Shown: positions 58,210 through 64,000 of the stretch, piece after piece | Layout: each line of letters begins with the position of its first letter | How positions within the stretch are numbered: the first letter of the stretch is position 1 | DNA from: Palaemon carinicauda | Lineage: Eukaryota > Arthropoda > Malacostraca > Decapoda > Palaemonidae | Direction: 5' to 3' | NCBI RefSeq assembly: GCF_036898095.1 | Contig: NC_090744.1 | Location: 92,084,631 to 92,148,630 of the forward strand | Length of the DNA: 64,000 bases | Notes under the pieces: model-generated | What the model saw: only the letters and a program-made list of their open reading frames with translations | Told to the model about the DNA's origin: nothing | Database searches by the model: none | Position numbers and translations under genes: made by a program

Positions 58210-58382
58210 TGTTATAGTTTACATATATGACTTATCTATTTAATGTTGTTACTGATATCGATATATTATATAGTTTTATATTATTCTTTTGTTTAGTCTA
58301 CTTTTTAAGCTGCTTTACCTGTTGGAGCCCTTGAGCATGTAGCATTCTGCTTTTACAATTAGGGCTGTAGCGTGGCTAGTCA
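58210..58382 (+). mobile_element. decayed copy of the (TAA)-retroposon 3' tail
   Basis: A diverged version of the tail is readable: TATAGTTTACATATATGA, CTGTTGGAGCCCTTGAGC, then AGGGCTGTAGCGTGGCTAG. The TAA array is absent and the RTE-like copy 2 begins at once. It is older than the other copies. Confidence 0.55.
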
Positions 58383-59640
58383 TTATCATCCTCTCCTCCT
58401 ATGCCAAGTGACGCAAATGGCCTCAATTAGATTTCACCAATCATCTCTATCTTGAGCTTTTAATTCAATACCTCTCCATTCATCATCTCCTACTTCGTGC
58501 TTCATAGTCCTCAGCCATGTAGGCCTGGGTCTTCCAACTCTTCTAGTGCCTTGTGGAGCCCAGCTGAATGTTTGGTGAACTAATCTCTCTTGAGGAATGC
58601 GAAGAGCTTACCCAAACCATCTCCATCTACCCCTCATCATGATCTCATCCGCATATGGCACTCTATTAATCTCTCTTATAGTTTCATTTCTAATCCTGTC
58701 TTGCCATTTAACTCCTAATATCCTTCTTAGGGCTTTATTCTCAAATCTACTAAATCTATTGGAGATTGTTCCATTGTCATACCATGACTCATGTCCATAG
58801 AGTAACACCGATCTCATCAAGCTGATATATAGTCTAACTTTTATATGTAATTTCAGGTGATTTGATTTCCAAATTTTACTTAACCTAGCCATTGTCTGAT
58901 TTTTTTTCAATCTTTCACTAAACTCTAATTCTAAAGACCTTATATTGGAGATCATAGTTCCTAAATGCTTAAATGATTCTACCTCATTAATACTTTCCCC
59001 TTCCAAAGTTATTTCATCTTCCATTGCATACTCCGTTCTCATCATCTTTGTCTTTCTTCTATTTATCTTGAGCCCAACCTCTTGTGATATTTCATGCATT
59101 CTGGTAAGCATGAATTGCAAATCCCGTGGGGTTTTGCTAACAAGGACAGCATCATCAGCATACTCTAGGTCTGTTAAATTCCTATCACCAATCCAGTCAA
59201 ATGCTCCCCCACCCTTTCTGACTGTTATATGCATTACAAAATCAATGAGGAAGATGAACAACATAGGTGACTACAGTTTCATCTTGGATTACTTCATTGT
59301 TCACTGGAAATTCATTTGATAAGACTCCATTAACATTAACTCTGCACTTGCTATGCTCATGGACCGACTTAATCAAATTTACATATTTAAGAGGAATTCC
59401 ATAATAACGCAGGACTCTCCACAAAATTAGCCGGTGCACACTATCAAAGGCTTTTTCATAGTCCACAAATGCTTGGCTAGTAATAATAATAATTTTCATC
59501 ATCTTTCTTTTAATCCTCCCTTTGCCCTTTATGACTTTAGTCCGGGAAAATAAAACAAGAGCATTATTCAATGCAACAGAAAATGGGAATCCCACATATA
59601 GAAAACGTTTTCCAGAAAACAATAGCGTCTCCTTTTTTTA
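58383..59640 (-). pseudogene. RTE-like non-LTR retrotransposon, RT fragment (copy 2)
   Basis: Minus-strand pieces 59622-59242 (AFVDYEKAFDSVHRLILWRV, CRVNVNGVLSNEFPVN) and 59264-58608 (FDWIGDRNLTDLEYADDAVL, LKINRRKTKMMRTEYAME, SFKHLGTMISNI, LLYGHESWYDN, KALRRILGVKWQDRIRNETI). They form one RT with the catalytic YADD intact and a single frame break near 59260 in the GVxQGD region. The C-terminal piece continues to 58395. It is the better-kept homologue of 13866-14815. The 5' endonuclease part is absent. Confidence 0.87.
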
Positions 59641-59869
59641 GTGAAGTCTGATTTCGGATTATAATATTGCACAGTTCCCAAGTTGCTATGAATTTATAAG
59701 AACAAAGACTGACTGGCATTTAATGGAAAGATTCAGTTACAAAAGTCTTCGGACGTTTGTTCGTGAGGTCAGGCTCTTTATCTATAACGTCATTACTTTA
59801 TTTTTTGTCCATTAACTCATCATCCACAGGATCACAGATGCATGAAGCACAGCTACAGCTACTATTTAT

Positions 59870-62830
59870 CAGGGACGTACAGAGATTTTTTTCAGGGCAG
59901 GTGTTCAAGCAAACAAAAAGGGCAAAAATATAGAAATCAATATTCTTCCAAATTTATTTAAACTAGCCATTATTAATTCATGAAAGAGATAAACATGACT
60001 GATGTCATAGGTACCAGTGGGCTAATGTTTTGTATGAACATAGAATCTACAGTACTGACTACCAGTAGAACTAGGAAACTTAACAAATAAACAAAATTAT
60101 ATAGTATATTACTTTTACATAAATGACTGCAAGAAAATTAATCAGTATGATCAATACTCTTGGCTTATAACCAGACCTTGTCATTTTATATTTATAAGAG
60201 AACCCTTCTGTGTGCCATTTCTTTGTTTATGCTGATAACTTCACTGCTGTTAATTGCGATATCCTTTTCAACTGCTACCAACAAAAGATCAGATAACCTC
60301 TCATCACTGGACAATCTCCGTAGCTTTGTCTTCACCAACTTGAGTTTAGAGAAGGTCCTTTCCACTGTTGCAGTTGTGACGGATAGAGTGGCATAAATTA
60401 TTTAAGAGTTCAAGCATAAGTGGCAATATCTCCTGGACATTATTTTCTTTCATCAGGTTGAGCATTGTAGCTGCAGTGCTCTGTGGTAGGCAAGGAAATA
60501 AGGAATAGAAGATCTTTAATTCTAACTGTAGCCTGTCTACTTCTTCTAACTCATAAAACTGGCATAATTTTTGCAATGACTTGAATGCCTCTTCATTCAC
60601 AGGTCCTTTCCAGTTATCTTGGACTGTCATACAATAAAAGGCATTTAGGATACCCCGTGTTGTGTTGTCTCCATCTTTAAATACTCTCACACGGTAATAC
60701 TCATCCAAGGATTGATATTGCTGGTCCTCAGTAGCAGATGTAACACTATACTTGTATCTTTCAGGCATTTTTCTTCTTCTGCCAGGAATTCTTCTGTCCA
60801 GGAATTCCACAGGGGAGGTCGATGGCCATGGATTCATCTCTCTCTTTAACATTTGTAAAAATCTCCTGAAACTTCTTATCATTTCTTATTCTCTCAAACT
60901 TTGTAGCACTCTATCCACAATTCTGTAGGAGGCAGCCAAATCAAAGTCTTTCTGTTGTAGGGCATTAGAGGCATAGGCAATTTATTGAAAAACTGGGGTG
61001 GCAATCTCAAGACAAACCAGAAATTCAAAGTTAATATTTTGCAGCAATATTGAGGCATCCCCTGCTGATGCATCAGGAAGATGTTTTTGCACTATCCCTT
61101 CTAAAATTTTCTTCAGAGCTGGGATGACCTTCCTCATGGTTCTAAGAGCTGACTCTCTGCAAGCCCATCTTATGTCTGATAGCTTCTTAAGTTCAAGTAG
61201 GCGGTCTTCTGGATACATTACTTTCTGGATTTCCATGAAAGCAGCATGCCTTTTTGAAGAGTTAGCAATAAAAGCATACAGTTTCTCCACCAAACTGAAA
61301 AAAGTTACAAAATGAGTACTTGATTTGGCACTTTCGACTAATACTAGATTTAGACTGTGTGCATGGCAGTGTACATAGATGGCCTCTGGGTTTTGTCTTT
61401 GGAGTCTGGAATATAATCCATTGTATATTTCACTCATATTTGCTGCCCCATCATATCCTTGTCCACGCATTTGTTCAGGTTATTTTTATTAATCAAAGAG
61501 ACCACTTCTTTCTCCAGTGCTTGACCAGTTGTTGATTGCACAATGAATACATGTATGAAACGTTCTTTTATTTTGAAGTCACGTACATATCTCAAAACAA
61601 AAGAGACCGGTTCTGTATATGAGACATCAGTTGTTTAATCTATGAGGATGGAAAAGATCTTGCTCTTGTGAATTTCTTCTAATATCACTCTTCTAACTGA
61701 AATGGCCAAAGTCTTGATCAGGTCATTCTGAGTCCTATTTGAAAGCAATGACACTTGGGGTCTTTTCAGTATTTCTTGTTTTTCTTTAATTACATCAATG
61801 TGCAATTTAACTACACTGTCATACTTGCTAAACATTTCTACATGTTTAAGAAAATTTCCTTGATTTTTCACTGATAGAATTTTCTTGGTCGCCCCTAAAT
61901 GGCAAACCTTGTCTTCCCAAGTATAGAGTGATGGATATCAACCTACATGAAATTTCTGTTTCGCTGCTTCTCTTTGTCTCTAGCAACTTGTACTTCCTGA
62001 TTAGCTGTTTCTAAAGCAATATCTAATGCTTGACTTTGGAACCCCTTCCATCAAACCATAACATGTGAGATTCTGAACTAGCAGGCTCTTTTATTTTCTC
62101 TAAAGCTATCCAACGGCTTATGCCCTCTGATTTCCAAGCTACTCGGCCCCTGTACTTTTCCTCATTCAAAAACAGACGACAGCTGAAGCACAACATGGAT
62201 TTTTTCTGAAATGAATACTCCAACCAAGAGTTCCTTTCATACCATTTCTTCTGAAAAGAGCGTCCCTCTACATTCTTGGGATATGAAATTGCTGGTTGAC
62301 ATGGGCCATAATTATTGCAGAGTTTGATGAAGGACTCACTAATACATATCTTATAATTAACAACATGAGCAGGGTCATTTGGATACTGTAATTCAGGTAG
62401 CATGGAAAATAGCTCTTCAACTTTGGGCACTTCTGCTCTTGCTTCAATCTGGGGTTCCTGTGGAGCAACTTGTTGCTCTAGGTTATCTAAACTGTCCGCT
62501 TCATTTGGCTCGTCGTCTGCTTCCATATCTTCAGCTTCTGACTCTTCACTCTCCTGAGTCTCCTCCCAGCTCTCCTCCTCCTCCTTCACTTGCTCTGATG
62601 TTGAAGCTGCCACTCTCGGCTTCATCCAAACATAAAGAGTTCTACTACCTTTGGCAGCATCTTGTCTGCCCTGCTCCTGCTCCTTTTTTCTTCTCTCCTT
62701 CCGTGGCATACTGAAGATCATTAATATAACAGAATTAGAAAATCAAGGTTCTAAGAAAAAAATCAGGATTACATTTATAATGTTGTGAAAATGACTTTTC
62801 TTCCAAAAGTTCTCTTTTAGGTCAAGTCCT
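59870..62830 (-). mobile_element. hAT-like DNA transposon copy 2
   Basis: The left terminus CAGGGACGTACAGAG (59870-59884) differs from copy 1's TIR by one base. The internal sequence is collinear with copy 1 and contains the whole transposase gene in broken form. I found no matching right TIR up to 64000, so the right end is lost, diverged or beyond what I can recognise; 62830 is an approximate limit. Confidence 0.75.
60270..62721 (-). pseudogene. hAT-like transposase (ZMYM1/TTF type), broken but nearly full length
   Basis: Pieces from the N-terminus: 62721-62023 (232 codons: basic start MPRKERRKKEQEQ, acidic Glu-rich linker, then SFQKKWYERNSWLEYSFQKK and MLCFSCRLF, a TTF-type zinc-finger region); 61871-61635 (up to FSILID, then a stop where copy 1 has Glu); 61470-60982 (MRGQGYDGAANMSE, VHCHAHSLNLVLVESAKSS, LKKLSDIRWACRESALRT); 60882-60346 (KMPERYKYSVTSATEDQQ); then, in another frame near 60280-60400, the dimerisation remnant TTATVERTFSKLKLVKTKL. 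About 800 residues are expected in total, in line with ZMYM1-like hAT proteins. At least three stops or frameshifts make it non-functional. Confidence 0.85.
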
Positions 62831-63366
62831 AGTATAGTGATGACATGTTCCCTTAGCATCTCGCATGTCATCAGATCGATCCCAACCTGGGACCGTGAGT
62901 TTAAGCTTTTTACTGGAGAGGATACTGCCGTGGTTGGGCACCACAGTGGGACGTTGGGCTTGCCTGGCTGACGTTCTGGTGTGCATATCTTCGGAAGATG
63001 CTGAAAATGACCACATTTACGGTCACATATCTATGAAAACTAGTTTAAGGTTAACAATGAATTTCGCTTTGATAGTTATCTAATAAAGAAATTTTTCTAT
63101 TTCATAATGCAGAAAACAGCATCATTTACATTTCTGATTTTAGGGGATATAACAATGCCACTCGTTTGGCTTCGGAGGTGTAAGAAACGTTATTTTTATG
63201 TTGTTAAATTACTTCACAATATATTTATTTTCTGTTAAAGAAAGGAGCAAATTGTTTCCCTAACATTCATCATATGTGAAATATGGGATTTCACGTAAAA
63301 AAATAATACCTTTTTGTTACTGATAGCCCTGAACATTTCATAAATTTTATTAAACTTATTTGCAAT
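62831..63366. other. unassigned DNA
   Basis: No supported feature. Confidence 0.35.
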
Positions 63367-63416
63367 ATATATATATATATATATATACATGTATATATAT
63401 ATGTATGTACATATAC

Positions 63417-63450
<34 letters not shown>

Positions 63451-63502
63451 ATATATATACATACATTTATTTATTTATCTACTTATACAGTATATATACA
63501 TA

Positions 63503-63556
<54 letters not shown>

Positions 63557-63563
63557 TTTTTTT
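63367..63563. repeat. (TA)n/(TG)n compound microsatellites
   Basis: Two TA-TG blocks (63367-63460 and 63497-63555), the second followed by a T homopolymer. Confidence 0.93.
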
Positions 63564-63797
63564 TTTTGTATGTGTATGTATTAAATGAGATATAATGAAG
63601 AAGATATATAGACAGATAGACAAATAGATATGATGATAAAAGTTATATATTATATAGCTCTGTCCAAAGCTATAGGGACGCATTTAATTTGTGTAACCTT
63701 TCGAGTTTGAAATAAACATTATATAAGATAAATCAGGCATCAAACTAAGGAATTATATTTTCCAAATAAAATCACTTATAAGTTAAAAAAAAATTTA

Positions 63798-63799
63798 TT

Positions 63800-63842
<43 letters not shown>

Positions 63843-63939
63843 TTATATATATATATATATATATATTTATACACACATACACATGTATGTATATATATAT
63901 ATAATATATATGCATATATATGCATGTCTATATGCATCC

Positions 63940-64000
<61 letters not shown>
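63798..64000. repeat. (TA)n/(CA)n compound microsatellite, cut by the window end
   Basis: TA repeats with TTTATATA, ACACACATA and TGCATATA interruptions and a CA block at 63939-63956. It continues to the last base. Confidence 0.93.

Noticed and set aside
62379..62714. A 111-codon plus-strand ORF with a Leu/Pro-rich product
   Set aside because: Antisense to the acidic N-terminal region of the hAT transposase copy 2.

Overview
The window is eukaryotic, repeat-dominated DNA, most likely from a decapod crustacean (possibly a palaemonid or other caridean shrimp). This is an inference from three things: very long (TA)n, (CA)n, (CT)n and (TAA)n arrays; several RTE-like and jockey/CR1-like non-LTR families; and Ty3/Gypsy elements of GMR1-type gene order. 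I find no host protein-coding gene, rRNA or tRNA that I can support. Nearly every coding-looking stretch belongs to a transposable element. A host gene made of short exons could be hidden in the unassigned AT-rich stretches.

Layout. 1-4.9 kb: unassigned DNA and microsatellites. 5.0-11.0 kb: a decayed jockey-like endonuclease fragment cut by a copy of a (TAA)n-tailed retroposon, then a decayed Ty3/Gypsy pol of ordinary order (RT-RNaseH-integrase, minus strand), then the C-terminal end of a jockey-like RT with a (TAA)n tail. 12-17 kb: CT and TA arrays with RTE-like fragments. 17.3-21.4 kb: a (TAA)-tailed retroposon split by an almost complete RTE-like element that has a 14-bp target-site duplication (TSD). 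22.4-32.8 kb: one old RTE-like element (minus strand) carrying three later events: a 5'-truncated retroposon, a (TA)n expansion within the ORF, and a young GMR1-like LTR retrotransposon (24898-32664, TSD ATTTC).

33.3-51.0 kb is a four-level nest. A hAT-like DNA transposon (terminal inverted repeats at 33285 and 51004) holds (a) a 4.8-kb LTR element with no pol core, a large Gag with five zinc knuckles and a canonical -1 frameshift signal into a second ORF, and (b) a CR1-like LINE (39991-50680). That LINE is split by a second GMR1-like LTR element (42900-49190, TSD GCGAG). 51-64 kb: microsatellites, a possible solo LTR, a second RTE-like copy and a second hAT copy that keeps the N-terminal zinc-finger region missing from the first.

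Both GMR1-like elements have almost identical LTRs, so they are recent, yet both carry coding lesions. The non-autonomous LTR element is also very recent (one substitution and one GA unit between LTRs). A 3' tail shared between a jockey-like LINE and a non-coding retroposon suggests a LINE/SINE-type partnership. The RTE-like elements may account for some of the (TA)n arrays, which often touch their ends.
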